Below, in pieces: positions 45,486-55,264 of a stretch of 64,000 nucleotides of DNA. The notes under the pieces were generated by a model, which saw nothing but the letters and a program-made list of their open reading frames with translations, had not been told where the DNA came from and did no database searches. A program made the position numbers and the translations under genes. Location of the stretch: positions 551,924-615,923 of the forward strand of contig CAXAMN010023684.1 in the NCBI GenBank assembly GCA_963970005.1, written 5' to 3'. The number at the start of each line of letters is the position of its first letter. Positions within the stretch are counted from its first letter, which is position 1. Source of the stretch: Durusdinium trenchii. Lineage: Eukaryota > Sar > Dinophyceae > Suessiales > Symbiodiniaceae.

Positions 45486-45623
45486 TGTGGAAGATGGCAG
45501 TTGCTGGTACTTGCCGGTTGTTGGTGGCATGTTCGGTTCCGCTCGCTAGCTTGATCAAGCGCACGCAGCAAAAAGCCGCGCTTTTCGCTTTCGCATTTAC
45601 CTAGAGCCCAATTCATCTCCGCA
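45486..45623 (+). repeat. 5' LTR (138 bp)
   Basis: TGTGGAAGATGGCAGTTGCT ... CATCTCCGCA; matches 55006-55143. Very short for a copia LTR. No TATA box is obvious. Confidence 0.95.
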
Positions 45624-45624
45624 T

Positions 45625-45637
45625 TGGTAGCGGAGCC
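45625..45637 (+). promoter_or_regulatory. primer binding site
   Basis: TGGTAGCGGAGCC, one base after the LTR. TGGTAGC is the complement of the 3' end of eukaryotic initiator methionine tRNA (the usual copia primer). The same 13 bases occur at 63073-63085 in front of the second element's gag. Confidence 0.8.
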
Positions 45638-45683
45638 TACCGAATACCGGTGGGCAGGTGCTGTGCCGCACCTAGGGTCAGGG

Positions 45684-48600
45684 ATGGAAACGACGGCCGA
45701 CACCATCCCTGTTCCCTCATGGGACGGAGCTGAGACTCCTGGTGGCCGAGCCACCCCGCCAGCGGCGGAGCCAGAGGGCGGCGCCCCGGTCCGTGGCCGA
45801 GCCACGGAACAACACGGCAGAGCCCGTGAAGAACGTGGACGCTCCACTCATCGAGGTCGAGGCCGCGGACGAGCTCGCCCCGAACTACCACGGTCGCCAG
45901 GACACAAAGGAAAAGGTCTTGGAGGCAAGAGTTCAAAGGGCAAAGACAAAGGCGCTGGAGCTGGAAGGGGCCGACATCCCTACACCATGGACGATGCCTA
46001 CGAGGTGCTCGATGAGAACCGATGGAACCAGATCTTTGGACAATGGTCAGCTGTGGCCGGATGGTCAAGTCAGGTACCTGGCTGGTACCAATCACCTCAG
46101 ACGGGCATTTGGATGTTCTGGACCGGAGCTCAATGGTTGTCCTATGAGCCATCATCCATGGACGGATCATGGCACCTTCCTCGACGAGAAGCTGAACAAG
46201 CAAAAGGTCGAGAGAAAGGACCTCCTCACTCGACTGCATCTACTTTGGAGCACCCGTCACAACACCGTTCAGTAGGAGTTCCACTTCCAGAGGGACATGG
46301 ACTTCGTGCCAAGGCAGCCCCAAAGGAAGCAGCGAGGAAGGAAAAGAAAGAGAAGAAGGAAACCAAAGACAAGAAGGATGGCAGGGACAAGTCAGACCGC
46401 AGCGCCAAGGACAAGAAGAAAGATCGCTCAGACAAGGAGCGGCCGAGGGAGCAGCCGAAGGAGCAGAGGACGAAGACACCACCTCCACCTTCAGCTGCTG
46501 AGAAGGGGGAGAAGAGTGATAAGAAGGAAAAGAAGGATAAGGAGAAGAAGGAACGCCAAGATGATGACCCTCGCCCATCTGGCCGTGATGACTCACAGAC
46601 TCCTTCGAAGAAGTCCAAGGCAGCGCCTCCGAATCCTGATCCGCCTGGAGAAGATGACGATGAGGAGTACTCCGAGTACACCTACGAGGAGCAGGAGGAG
46701 AGTGAAGAGTCAGAAGGGTTCGAAGAAGATCCGCCGGTGACACCATCCAATCTCACTGACGACAGCCGTGGCCCGAGGCAGTATCAGAGGAACCCTCGTG
46801 ATCCACGCCTTCGACCACCACCAGGTCCACCATCATCGGATCCGACTTCGTCCAACGTGACATCAACTCCAGCTGCTTCGAATCGTACATCATCCAGAGC
46901 ATCAGGTTCGAGTGCATCTACGGCTTCCACAGGTGAGATCCGTGCACTCCTGGGTCAACAGGCGAAGAAGCAGCAGGACAGGTCGAAGCCTTCGCTCAGT
47001 CAAGTCCGCCTGGAAATGTTCAGGGGTTCGAGATCCCACTTCAAAGAGTGGAAGCACACCATTGAGGCCCAGCAGGCGCTGGATGAGGCCGAATTGGCCA
47101 TGTTAATCTACCTTTCATGCCAGGGAGAGCCGCGTCAAATCCTGAATCAACTTCAAGTCTCCGAGATGAGGGAGCCAGGAGGACTCAACAGAGTCATGCG
47201 GCTGCTTGAGGAGTCCTATGGTGCCAGATCTGATGAACGCTTCGAAGAGCGCCAGGAAGCTTACTTGACGTATCGCCGTGCCCCAGGTCAGAGCGTCGCT
47301 TCCTACATCAGCGCCTTGAAGAGACTTCGAACAGAGTACCTGGCAGAAGACACAGGCACCACGCTGTCGGACAAGAGTTTTGCCCAGAGAATGCTATCTC
47401 GTGCTTCCCTCACCAAGAAGGAGCGGATGGACATCTTCTACAGTGCTGGCGGCAAGTATGCATCCAATGCCATCGAGAAAGTTCTCAAGTTTCGATGCTC
47501 GAATGTCCATCTTGACGAGACCAAGTATCGCCCTCAGGACAAGCACCATCATCCTCGCAGGTGGAAGACTTCATCGACCTCCAAGTCAAGTCGCCCGAAG
47601 CCTCACCGATCCTCTCGTGCACATCTAGCCAATGTCAAGGAGGAGCCGGACTGGGACGATGACGAGGAGGGCATCCCAGAGGAAGAAGGTGATGATGAGG
47701 CCTACTACGAAAATGAAGACGATGAGGCTGACAATGAAGACCTGGAGCAGGAGGCCTACCAACAGGACTACTATTGGGATGACGAAGATGAAGAAGGCGA
47801 CTGGGATTGGGATGATGAAGGCATGGACTTGAGAGAGGCCTATGCAGCTGGATGGCGTGCCAAGCAGAAATCCGCAGAAGCTCGCAAAGCACGAGGCTAC
47901 AGTGACGCCAAGTCCAAGGGCAAAGGCAAAAAGGGCAAGAAAGGTGGTGGCAGGTTCGTGGAGTACCGCACGAAGGACCAGCGGAAGGCCAAGTCCAAGT
48001 GCGCATCATGCAAACAGATTGGACACTGGCATGGTGACCCTGAATGTCCAAATGTGAAGAATGGGACTGACCCTCCACGTGATGATCCCGCGAAGTCGCA
48101 GGTCAACTTCACCACCGACACTTCCCCCACGGCACGCGGCAGTGGCACAAGGACGAAGGAGGAAGTCAAGCAGGAGGAGGATGACGGCAACAGGCACACT
48201 TGGAGCACCAAGGGACTCAATGTGCACAAGGTGAACTGGACATTCATGGAAGGTTGGCAGCGCATCAAGGCCTATTCTTCGGACTCCAGTTCAGCCGTCT
48301 CTTCACCCAGCAGCAGTTCAGAGCCAGAAGAACCTCTTGGATTCAGTGCTGGCCGATCGTCGGAGGAAGCATCTGCTCAGAAGAAGGCTTCAAAATATAA
48401 AGCAGCTCTCCGTACCGTGGTTTCCGCTTTGGCTGAAGAAGTTGATGAATCTGATCTTAAGTTGAAGAAGAAGCTGCTGAAGAAGCAGGGGCAGTTGCAA
48501 GAGAAAGAGAAAGAGCTGGCAAAAGCAAAGAGCAAAGCAAAAGGGTCGAAGCCCGTGGCAATGGAGACCGACCTCGCGCCGGCCGATATGCTGGAGATCC

Positions 48601-49796
48601 TTCCGCACATGTCAAAAGATGAGAAGAGGAGGCTGTACAAGGAGCTGAAGGCAGAAAGAGATCGTGAAGCTGCCCGATACTTGGACCAGCATCAGACGGC
48701 CGAGAAGCTGAAGAGAACAGACAAGCGGCATGATGGAGGCTATAAGGCAGCAAGCTCGTCGACCACCCCGGCACCAGAGCCAGCTTCGACAAGTGATCTT
48801 CCTGAGCCAGTTCGACGCAAGCGTCTCAAGCAGTTCAGGAAAGACCTCTATGATGGTGCCTTGGATCGAAAAGGGCGAGTTCGACCTTCAGAAGCATCAG
48901 AGCTGCCAACTCCAGAACAGGAGAAGTGCCCTCACCCGTGGCAGAGCTTGAGGTGGGGCGCAAACGGTGCCGCACATTGGGCCTCTTGCAAGGCTTGCAA
49001 GTTGAAGAAGGTGCTCTATTACAGCATGGACCATGGTGCACTCACCGCCGAGACGGTCTTGGAGGAGGATCCCATGGATGTCTGGATGCTGGAGCACGCA
49101 GCCCACAAAGTGATCTTGGACAGCGGATGTCGCGCGGCAGTCGCTGGTGCGAAGTGGCATGTAAAGATGCGCCAGGCCCTCGACCAGCGTGATCTTCCCT
49201 ATGAGGTGCTGGAGCATGAGGAGACTTTTCGCTTCGGTGCTGGAGCCCCAGTTTTGTCAACGGAAGCTGGTCTCTATCCAGTGGTCTTGGGGGGAACTGG
49301 CATCCGATCGTGGCTGAGAGTCGCTGTGGTGGATGATACCAAGCAGGATCCCCGGATTTCCAATTGCCTGGCATTGGTTGGACCTTCAGAGCTGGCACGC
49401 TGGAAGGTCACTATGGACTTCGCCAAGGGCATGACGGTGATCGATGGCTGCAGCACACCTACGGAGCTCTCACCAACTCGACACCCCGTTCTCGAGATTC
49501 TTGGTGATGATGGCAAGGCAGAGGACTGGAACACCTCCGAACTTCGAGAACTTCGAGCTGTCCTACGAGCAGATCCACGCAAGCTGGCCCTTTGGCAGAG
49601 CCAAGATGAGCTTCCCCCTCCAAGCAGGAGGCGACATCTTCAGATGAATCTGAGGTGTCTTTCTACTCCCTGGCTGAGCCAGAATCAGATCTCGAAGATC
49701 TTGCTCTGTGGCAGAGCCACATGGAAGATGAGGCCATCAGTGGTTTGGACCAGATCGTGCACAAGTCCCCACCAAGGAGGCGGAGCCCCAGGATGA
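45684..49796 (+). CDS. gag-pro: gag-protease part of the copia polyprotein
   Basis: Start taken as the first ATG in frame (45684); 1370 codons. Residues ~209-293 are lysine/glutamate-rich, ~310-360 acidic and proline-rich. A capsid-like gag core spans ~445-612 (FKEWKHTIEAQQALDEAELA and following helices). After an acidic stretch comes a zinc knuckle near 773 (CASCKQIGHWHGDPEC, spacing CX2CX4HX6C rather than the usual X4). A second Cys/His group (CPHPW ... CKACK) precedes the aspartic protease, whose active site is ILDSGC with Asp at about residue 1146 (codon 49119-49121). After about 49614 this frame is no longer the coding one; the downstream residues are out of frame because of a C-run loss. 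Confidence 0.9.
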   Translation: METTADTIPVPSWDGAETPGGRATPPAAEPEGGAPVRGRATEQHGRAREERGRSTHRGRGRGRARPELPRSPGHKGKGLGGKSSKGKDKGAGAGRGRHPYTMDDAYEVLDENRWNQIFGQWSAVAGWSSQVPGWYQSPQTGIWMFWTGAQWLSYEPSSMDGSWHLPRREAEQAKGREKGPPHSTASTLEHPSQHRSVGVPLPEGHGLRAKAAPKEAARKEKKEKKETKDKKDGRDKSDRSAKDKKKDRSDKERPREQPKEQRTKTPPPPSAAEKGEKSDKKEKKDKEKKERQDDDPRPSGRDDSQTPSKKSKAAPPNPDPPGEDDDEEYSEYTYEEQEESEESEGFEEDPPVTPSNLTDDSRGPRQYQRNPRDPRLRPPPGPPSSDPTSSNVTSTPAASNRTSSRASGSSASTASTGEIRALLGQQAKKQQDRSKPSLSQVRLEMFRGSRSHFKEWKHTIEAQQALDEAELAMLIYLSCQGEPRQILNQLQVSEMREPGGLNRVMRLLEESYGARSDERFEERQEAYLTYRRAPGQSVASYISALKRLRTEYLAEDTGTTLSDKSFAQRMLSRASLTKKERMDIFYSAGGKYASNAIEKVLKFRCSNVHLDETKYRPQDKHHHPRRWKTSSTSKSSRPKPHRSSRAHLANVKEEPDWDDDEEGIPEEEGDDEAYYENEDDEADNEDLEQEAYQQDYYWDDEDEEGDWDWDDEGMDLREAYAAGWRAKQKSAEARKARGYSDAKSKGKGKKGKKGGGRFVEYRTKDQRKAKSKCASCKQIGHWHGDPECPNVKNGTDPPRDDPAKSQVNFTTDTSPTARGSGTRTKEEVKQEEDDGNRHTWSTKGLNVHKVNWTFMEGWQRIKAYSSDSSSAVSSPSSSSEPEEPLGFSAGRSSEEASAQKKASKYKAALRTVVSALAEEVDESDLKLKKKLLKKQGQLQEKEKELAKAKSKAKGSKPVAMETDLAPADMLEILPHMSKDEKRRLYKELKAERDREAARYLDQHQTAEKLKRTDKRHDGGYKAASSSTTPAPEPASTSDLPEPVRRKRLKQFRKDLYDGALDRKGRVRPSEASELPTPEQEKCPHPWQSLRWGANGAAHWASCKACKLKKVLYYSMDHGALTAETVLEEDPMDVWMLEHAAHKVILDSGCRAAVAGAKWHVKMRQALDQRDLPYEVLEHEETFRFGAGAPVLSTEAGLYPVVLGGTGIRSWLRVAVVDDTKQDPRISNCLALVGPSELARWKVTMDFAKGMTVIDGCSTPTELSPTRHPVLEILGDDGKAEDWNTSELRELRAVLRADPRKLALWQSQDELPPPSRRRHLQMNLRCLSTPWLSQNQISKILLCGRATWKMRPSVVWTRSCTSPHQGGGAPG

Positions 49797-51915
49797 CAGT
49801 TCGGACTCAGACAGCCATGGCTCGTTTTCATCAGGCCAATCTGAGTCTTCCCACGAGGATGGACCATCATCAGCTGATGAGAGCACGTCAGACTCCGAGG
49901 GAGAACCTGACCGCTTTGAAGACGCCCTCACGACCGGCCTCGCGGAAGAAGGAAATGAGATCTTGACCAAAGGTCAGCGCAAGCGTCTTCTCAACGCAGC
50001 AAACCAGATTGCTGATGCAGCTGCGATTGAAGTTTCCTGCAAGTCTGCTCTCATCGCTCGCAACACCAAGCCCTCAGTTCGCTCAAGGTGGCGCATTCTC
50101 GAGCTCTTTACATGGTCATGTATGCTGTCAATCACTGCCACCGAGCGAGGATGTTGGGAAGCTTGGGAGCCGATCTCTTTGGAGTCAGGTTGGGATGTCA
50201 GCACCATGGACGGCCAGAACAAGGCGATGAAGTACCTCCAGGAGGTTGAGCCTGATGTTTTGATGATCGCTTGGCCATGTGGCCCGCTTCAGAACATCAG
50301 CATGAGGACTGAAGCTCAGCGGCTGACTTTGCAGCGCAAGCGCCTCCAGGCCAGGCGGACAGTTTTGTCTTTCACCCGCCGTGCTGCTCTTTGGCAACGA
50401 CGGAGGGGCGGCCTGGTCTTTGAGAATCCTGCCACGTCCAAGGCTTGGAAGACTCCAGAGATTGAAGAGGCCTTCGATGGTTTGGCACGTGTTCAGTTTG
50501 ATCAATGCCAGGTTGGCCTAGCACATCCGACCAACCACATGCCGATGAGGAAGCGCACCATTATTGCTGGAGAAGATGGTGCCTTGACCGAACTCAAAAA
50601 CAAGATGTGCCCAGGTGACCATGAGCACCACATCATTGAAGGTGGCTATAAGACCGAGACAGGTCAATGGGCATCACTGGCAGAGTTTGCTGGTGGCTAT
50701 CCTAGGGAGCTTTGCACTGCACTTTTGAAGGGAGCTGAAGCCTGGCTGACTCACAAAACCAATGAGGCCTTCACCGAGGACTATGAGATTGAAGACACGG
50801 TCCCTGATTGGATGGCTGGTGAAGACTACATTGAGGAGCAGAAGAGTCGCCAAGAAGCTCAACTTGATGACACCCTTCGTTTCCATGGCACTGAGCATCA
50901 AGGCCCAGAAGACGATGAACGTCATCCAGTCAGTGCAGAAACTCGCAAAGCTGTTGAATTTGCTCACAGGCAGCTGGGACACCCAACTCGTGCTTCATTG
51001 ACTCGTATGTTGAAATTGGGTGGAGCCAGCCAGGATGCATTACGGTATGCCAGCAAGTTTCATTGCTCAGTCTGTGCCGCACGACAAGCACCAAGGCACC
51101 CGAAGCCTTCAACTGTATCTACAAGACCATTTGGCTTCAACGTGCATCTCCATTTGGACCTGAAGTACCTGTACGACTCCAGAAAGAAAAAGTATGTTTG
51201 CTTGAGCATTCTGGACTTAGGTACCATCAAGCATGATGCGATCATGCTCAAGAACCGCCGCTCTGACTATGTGGCAGAAAAATTCCTGAGACACTGGATA
51301 GCGCTCTATGGATGCCCCGCTCAAGTCACCCATGACCAAGGAGGAGAATTCGAACAGTCGTTCCATGCACTCCTCGAAGATCTAGCGATCCCCTCAAAGG
51401 TGACAGGAGCTCATGCAGCATGGCAGTTGAGCGCGGGAGAGCGTCACGGAGCCACATTGGGAGTCATGTTTCAGGCGATTGTTGATGAGCATGGCATCAC
51501 CGGCTATACCCAAATGAAGAAAGCTTTGTCCTGTGCAGTGATGGCAAAGAATGCTACCTTGACCAAAGACGGTTACACCCCAAATCAAAGGGTGTTTGGC
51601 GTTGAGCACAAATGGCCGAGCTTGACTGCTGATGATGTTGGAATGAGCTTCGTTCAAGGCCTATCTGCAGACAGTGAGGTGGCTCGTGCACACAAGATGC
51701 GCACAACGGCTCGCGTGGCTCTCATTCGCCAAGATGTCCGAGACAAACTTCGAAGGACATTGCTACGCAAGCCACCCACAGCTACAGGACCATTCGTGTC
51801 AGGTGCTCAGATCTATTTTGGGCGCCGCAGCTCAAGCGTTACAACCGTGACAGTGGCCAATGGCGTGGTCCGGCTACTGTGTTGGTTCAAGAGCAACAGA
51901 AAAGATATTTTGTGA
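49648..51915 (+). CDS. pol: middle part of the polyprotein: methyltransferase-like domain and integrase
   Basis: Frame open from 49648 (after TGA 49645-49647); the coding frame is entered at about 49770. It begins with a Ser/Asp/Glu-rich linker, then the methyltransferase-like domain (50085-50740), then integrase. Integrase shows the HX4H (AHRQLGH) and CX2C (HCSVCAA) zinc site at about 50965-51080 and catalytic residues D (HLDL, 51157-51159), D (THDQGGEF, 51334-51336) and E (SAGERHG, 51439-51441), 35 residues after the second D, as expected. The frame changes again at a T-run (51816-51819); codons after that belong to the next frame. Confidence 0.92.
50085..50740 (+). other. cytosine-5 methyltransferase-like domain
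   Basis: About 215 residues. In order: RILELFTWSC (50091-50120), a divergent SAM-binding motif without the usual FxGxG; PDVLMIAWPCGPLQNIS with Pro-Cys codons at 50275-50280, as in motif IV of C5 methyltransferases; GLVFENPATSKAW (EN as in motif VI, near 50418); MPMRKRTIIAG (50539-50571), like motif VIII (QRRxRxxxxG); and LAEFAGGYPRELCTALLKG (about 50677-50733), like the last motifs. Position between protease and integrase is unusual. Whether it is catalytically active is unknown; the degenerate motif I is a caution. Confidence 0.6.
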
Positions 51916-54911
51916 GCTGGCGAGGACGACTACTCCTACTAGCCGAGGAGAACATGAGGCTTGCAACTCCAGAGGAACTGGCACTTTCGGAACCGGTGAA
52001 AGAAGACGTCCTGGACATCCAAGAACTCCTGAGAGATCCAACAAGATCTAACATCTACCAGGACCTTCGAGCAAAACCACCGCCTCCGAGACCTCGAAAG
52101 AAGAGAGAACCTCGTCCTCCCGAAGATCCACAGAGGTTGAGAGCAAAGAACATCCTGAGGGGAACGAAAGCAGTTCGAAGGTTGTTGCAACAACGCCCTC
52201 AGGTGTCTCAACTACCACGGCAGAAAAAGAGGAAGGAGTTGCCAGCGGCAGTTGAACCTCCACTACATCGAGAACTTGTGCCTCGAGATCCTCTACCTGC
52301 TCAACCTGTGGCAGCGCCATTGGAACCGGCGCCGCGTGTCGTAAGGCGGCGCCTGGCCTTGGAGGATGTGCCTCCGGATGTGGCTGAGCCACCACCAGCA
52401 CCTGTGGCTGAGCCACCATTGAAACCCGCTCCTGCATCTGGTGTTGATGTGCCGATCGATGACTCAGGTGGTTTATCTGACTACTCACCGACTTCGCCGG
52501 CAGATTCACCACGCCCTGATCATCCACCAGATTGGGAGCAATTGCCTACAGAGGCCCGAAGACAGCGTCTCACAGACGATGTTCCTTTCAGCATTAAGCG
52601 GAAACTGCAAGGATCCACTACTTCAGAACTCCCCTTGAAGAGGGCCAGACCGAGCACAGCTTTGTTCATGCAGGTGCTCGCTTCCACAGTTTCAGAAGGA
52701 CCTGCCAACGAATGGATCACCCGCCATGAAGTGGAACTGCTCAGGCAACTCACTGGATTGCCGATCACGGCTGCGAGGCTACATCGCTTTCCCCGAAAAC
52801 GGTTCATGAAGCCACTTCGCAAGCGAGCTCGGGTGACAATTTTGATGGGCAAGGATCCGGACAACATCTTCATGGTGGAAGAAGATCAAGAGGAAGCTGC
52901 AAAGCATCCCCGGCGGAGGGCATCTTTCCCATGGCGAGGAATGACTTTCTTTTTGAAGAGTGAACCACCGCCTACAGAACAGAAAACCTACATCCAGCTT
53001 CCTGATGGGATCTATGAGGCCAACTTGAAAGAGGAGGAGCGACGACAGTTTGAGCATCTTTGGCTGGAAGACCTGCATGATCACTTGCTGGCAGAGGTGA
53101 TGCTCCTTAAGCTCAAGCAGAGCGGCAAGGAATTGGATCCAAAGTTCTTTGATGAGAAGGAGCGTGCAGAGTTCCTCAAAGCAGATGCCAAAGAGTGGCA
53201 ACAGTGGGTCCGCAATAAAGTCATCAAGCGGCTGTCCAAGGAGGAGGAAGCAAAGATTCCCAGGCACCTCATTTTCAAGGCTCCTTTGCGAATGGTGCGA
53301 GTCAACAAGCAGACTCAACTCCTGGCACCGTTGGTGGCGAAATCCCGTCTGGTAGTTCCTGGACACCGAGATCCTGGATTGGGTCACTTCAGGAGCGACA
53401 GCCCTACAGCAACGCTGCAGGCAGTTCGGACGTCAAAGGCTGTGGCGGTTCGGAATGGATGGAAAGGATGGTCATTTGATGTCACCACGGCATTCCTTTC
53501 AGGTGAGAACCTCACCAGAGACGTCTATGTCAGAGCTCCAGAAGAAGGTCTACCAGCAGTTGAGGGAGAACCTCCGGTGAAAGCTGGAGAATTGATGAAG
53601 ATCCTTCGATCTGCATATGGCTTGGTTGAAAGCCCAAGGCTTTGGTACTTGCGTGCCAGCAAGTTGCTCACGACCACACCTCTGGAAGAGCTGCCCATTA
53701 GCAAGAGCAGTTTTGTGGCCGCGGAAGGCAACAAAGCCTGGAGCATTCTCAGCTTGCATGTTGATGATGGACTTTTGTTTGGCGATGAGAACGATCCACG
53801 CTTTCAGAAGTTGAAGAGTGACATCAACAAGATGTTCACGATCAAAGAGTGGAAGTCAATCCCTTTGACCTTCCTTGGCGTGGACCTCAAGCAAAAGGGT
53901 GAAGAACTTTTTGATGACATGTCAAACTACATCGCCAAGATCGCCCTTCCAAACATGAAGCTGGAGCCTAAGAATGATGACAAGCCACTTGATGCCCAGC
54001 AGCTCACAGCATATCGACAGCTGGTGATGAGGTTGCGATGGCCAGGACAGCAGTCAATGCCACAGCTTCTTTACAAGACGAGCAAGCTGGCGCAGTATGC
54101 AACAAAAGCCACAATGGGTGACTATAAGGCGGCGCTCCAGCTTTTTGAAGAATGCAAAGAAGAAGCCCGCCAAGGCAGATCTGTTTTGCCATACCCTCGG
54201 ATTCGTGGCAAGTTGTTTTTGGTGACCTACTTCGATGCCAGCTTGGGCAAAGAGAAGGATGGCAAATCGCAACTAGGTGCGATTCATTTCCTGTCCAATG
54301 AAGATGTCATTCATGGACCACAACCAGCTGCAGCAATCGACTATACAACCAACAAAAGCAGCAGGGTTGTTCGAAGTTCCATGGCGGCAGAATCGTGTTC
54401 GCTCAGTGTGGCGGTTGACAGGCATCTCTACATCCGCCTGATTGCAGACATGATGCTGCATGGTGTCTTCAAGGTTGGCTCCGACCGGCGTGAGAAGCTT
54501 CGCGTTGGCGGTGGCATCGTGACAGATGCGAAGTCTCTTTTCGATCATCTTGGAGCAACTGGTCAAATTCCAGCTGAAAGACAAACCATGTTGGATCTAC
54601 TTGTCGCTAAGGACCTTCTGGAGCAGCAGATCTACAGGTTGTTTTGGGTACCGACCCATCGACAGCACGCTGACGGTCTCACGAAGGCCATGAGAAATGC
54701 GCTTTGGGAGGAGTACTTGCGGAAAAAGACCATAAGCCTCAAAGAGACACCGGAGGAACGCGAGATCGAAGAGCATCGCTTTAAAGGGCAACGAGAACGT
54801 CGAAAGGTTCGATCAAAGCAATTGCATCTTCGACCTCAACCACTTCATGGCAGAGCCAGCAGAAAGACACATGGCAGAGCCAAAACAAAAATTCTGGCAG
54901 CGCCAGTGTAA
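51879..54911 (+). CDS. pol: reverse transcriptase-RNase H part of the polyprotein
   Basis: The frame is open from about 51820; the listed start is only the first possible start codon. A proline/acidic linker (~51950-52560) is followed by the RT: FDVTTAFLSGE, the catalytic LHVDDGLLFG (VDD codons 53760-53768; copia elements have YVDD), then RNase H with TYFDASLG, SSMAAESCSLS, IVTDAKSLFD and HRQHADGLTK supplying the D, E, D and D residues. The basic C-terminus ends with TAA 54909-54911. No inner stop. Confidence 0.95.
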   Translation: MLVQEQQKRYFVSWRGRLLLLAEENMRLATPEELALSEPVKEDVLDIQELLRDPTRSNIYQDLRAKPPPPRPRKKREPRPPEDPQRLRAKNILRGTKAVRRLLQQRPQVSQLPRQKKRKELPAAVEPPLHRELVPRDPLPAQPVAAPLEPAPRVVRRRLALEDVPPDVAEPPPAPVAEPPLKPAPASGVDVPIDDSGGLSDYSPTSPADSPRPDHPPDWEQLPTEARRQRLTDDVPFSIKRKLQGSTTSELPLKRARPSTALFMQVLASTVSEGPANEWITRHEVELLRQLTGLPITAARLHRFPRKRFMKPLRKRARVTILMGKDPDNIFMVEEDQEEAAKHPRRRASFPWRGMTFFLKSEPPPTEQKTYIQLPDGIYEANLKEEERRQFEHLWLEDLHDHLLAEVMLLKLKQSGKELDPKFFDEKERAEFLKADAKEWQQWVRNKVIKRLSKEEEAKIPRHLIFKAPLRMVRVNKQTQLLAPLVAKSRLVVPGHRDPGLGHFRSDSPTATLQAVRTSKAVAVRNGWKGWSFDVTTAFLSGENLTRDVYVRAPEEGLPAVEGEPPVKAGELMKILRSAYGLVESPRLWYLRASKLLTTTPLEELPISKSSFVAAEGNKAWSILSLHVDDGLLFGDENDPRFQKLKSDINKMFTIKEWKSIPLTFLGVDLKQKGEELFDDMSNYIAKIALPNMKLEPKNDDKPLDAQQLTAYRQLVMRLRWPGQQSMPQLLYKTSKLAQYATKATMGDYKAALQLFEECKEEARQGRSVLPYPRIRGKLFLVTYFDASLGKEKDGKSQLGAIHFLSNEDVIHGPQPAAAIDYTTNKSSRVVRSSMAAESCSLSVAVDRHLYIRLIADMMLHGVFKVGSDRREKLRVGGGIVTDAKSLFDHLGATGQIPAERQTMLDLLVAKDLLEQQIYRLFWVPTHRQHADGLTKAMRNALWEEYLRKKTISLKETPEEREIEEHRFKGQRERRKVRSKQLHLRPQPLHGRASRKTHGRAKTKILAAPV

Positions 54912-55005
54912 CTCCTTTTGGCTGAGCCATTTCAGAAAAGCGGATTTGGCTGCGCCAGATCCCTAATTCACTAAATCCGAACAAGCCAACATCCTTCCTT
55001 CCCAA
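54912..55005 (+). other. 3' untranslated spacer before the 3' LTR
   Basis: 94 bp. The bases directly before the LTR (CATCCTTCCTTCCCAA) are pyrimidine-rich; the purine-rich tract expected for plus-strand priming is not there. Confidence 0.7.
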
Positions 55006-55143
55006 TGTGGAAGATGGCAGTTGCTGGTACTTGCCGGTTGTTGGTGGCATGTTCGGTTCCGCTCGCTAGCTTGATCAAGCGCACGCAGCAAAAAGCCGCG
55101 CTTTTCGCTTTCGCATTTACCTAGAGCCCAATTCATCTCCGCA
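55006..55143 (+). repeat. 3' LTR (138 bp)
   Basis: Matches the 5' LTR over the whole length; followed by target duplication ATTGT at 55144-55148. Confidence 0.95.
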
Positions 55144-55148
55144 ATTGT

Positions 55149-55264
55149 ATGCTTTCCAATGCAGGTCCCCCGATGTGCTTGGGAGTCCACGGTGAATGTT
55201 CTTGTCTCGAGTCAAATATTTTCTTGGTGAGACAAGGACCCGGAGCTGAATTCCCTGCACACTA
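55149..55264 (+). pseudogene. right part of the exon split by the retrotransposon
   Basis: Continues the frame of 45363-45485 (MCLGVHGECSCLESNIFLVR) to a TAG at 55262-55264. A GTGAGA at 55228 could be a splice donor. Confidence 0.45.

Larger units (their letters stand above)
45486..55143 (+). mobile_element. complete Ty1/copia-type LTR retrotransposon, 9658 bp
   Basis: Bounded by 138-bp direct repeats that begin TG and end CA and flanked by a 5-bp target duplication. The order gag, protease, methyltransferase-like domain, integrase, reverse transcriptase, RNase H (integrase before RT) is diagnostic of Ty1/copia. The LTR copies appear identical in the aligned 138 bp, so insertion is probably recent. 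The coding region is one polyprotein of about 3,070 codons broken by three single-base losses. It lies in an apparent exon. Confidence 0.95.

Noticed and set aside
49609..49622. Programmed -1 ribosomal frameshift between gag-pro and pol
   Set aside because: The site lacks a clear X XXY YYZ heptamer, and two more shifts of the same kind follow, each explained by one lost base in a homopolymer.
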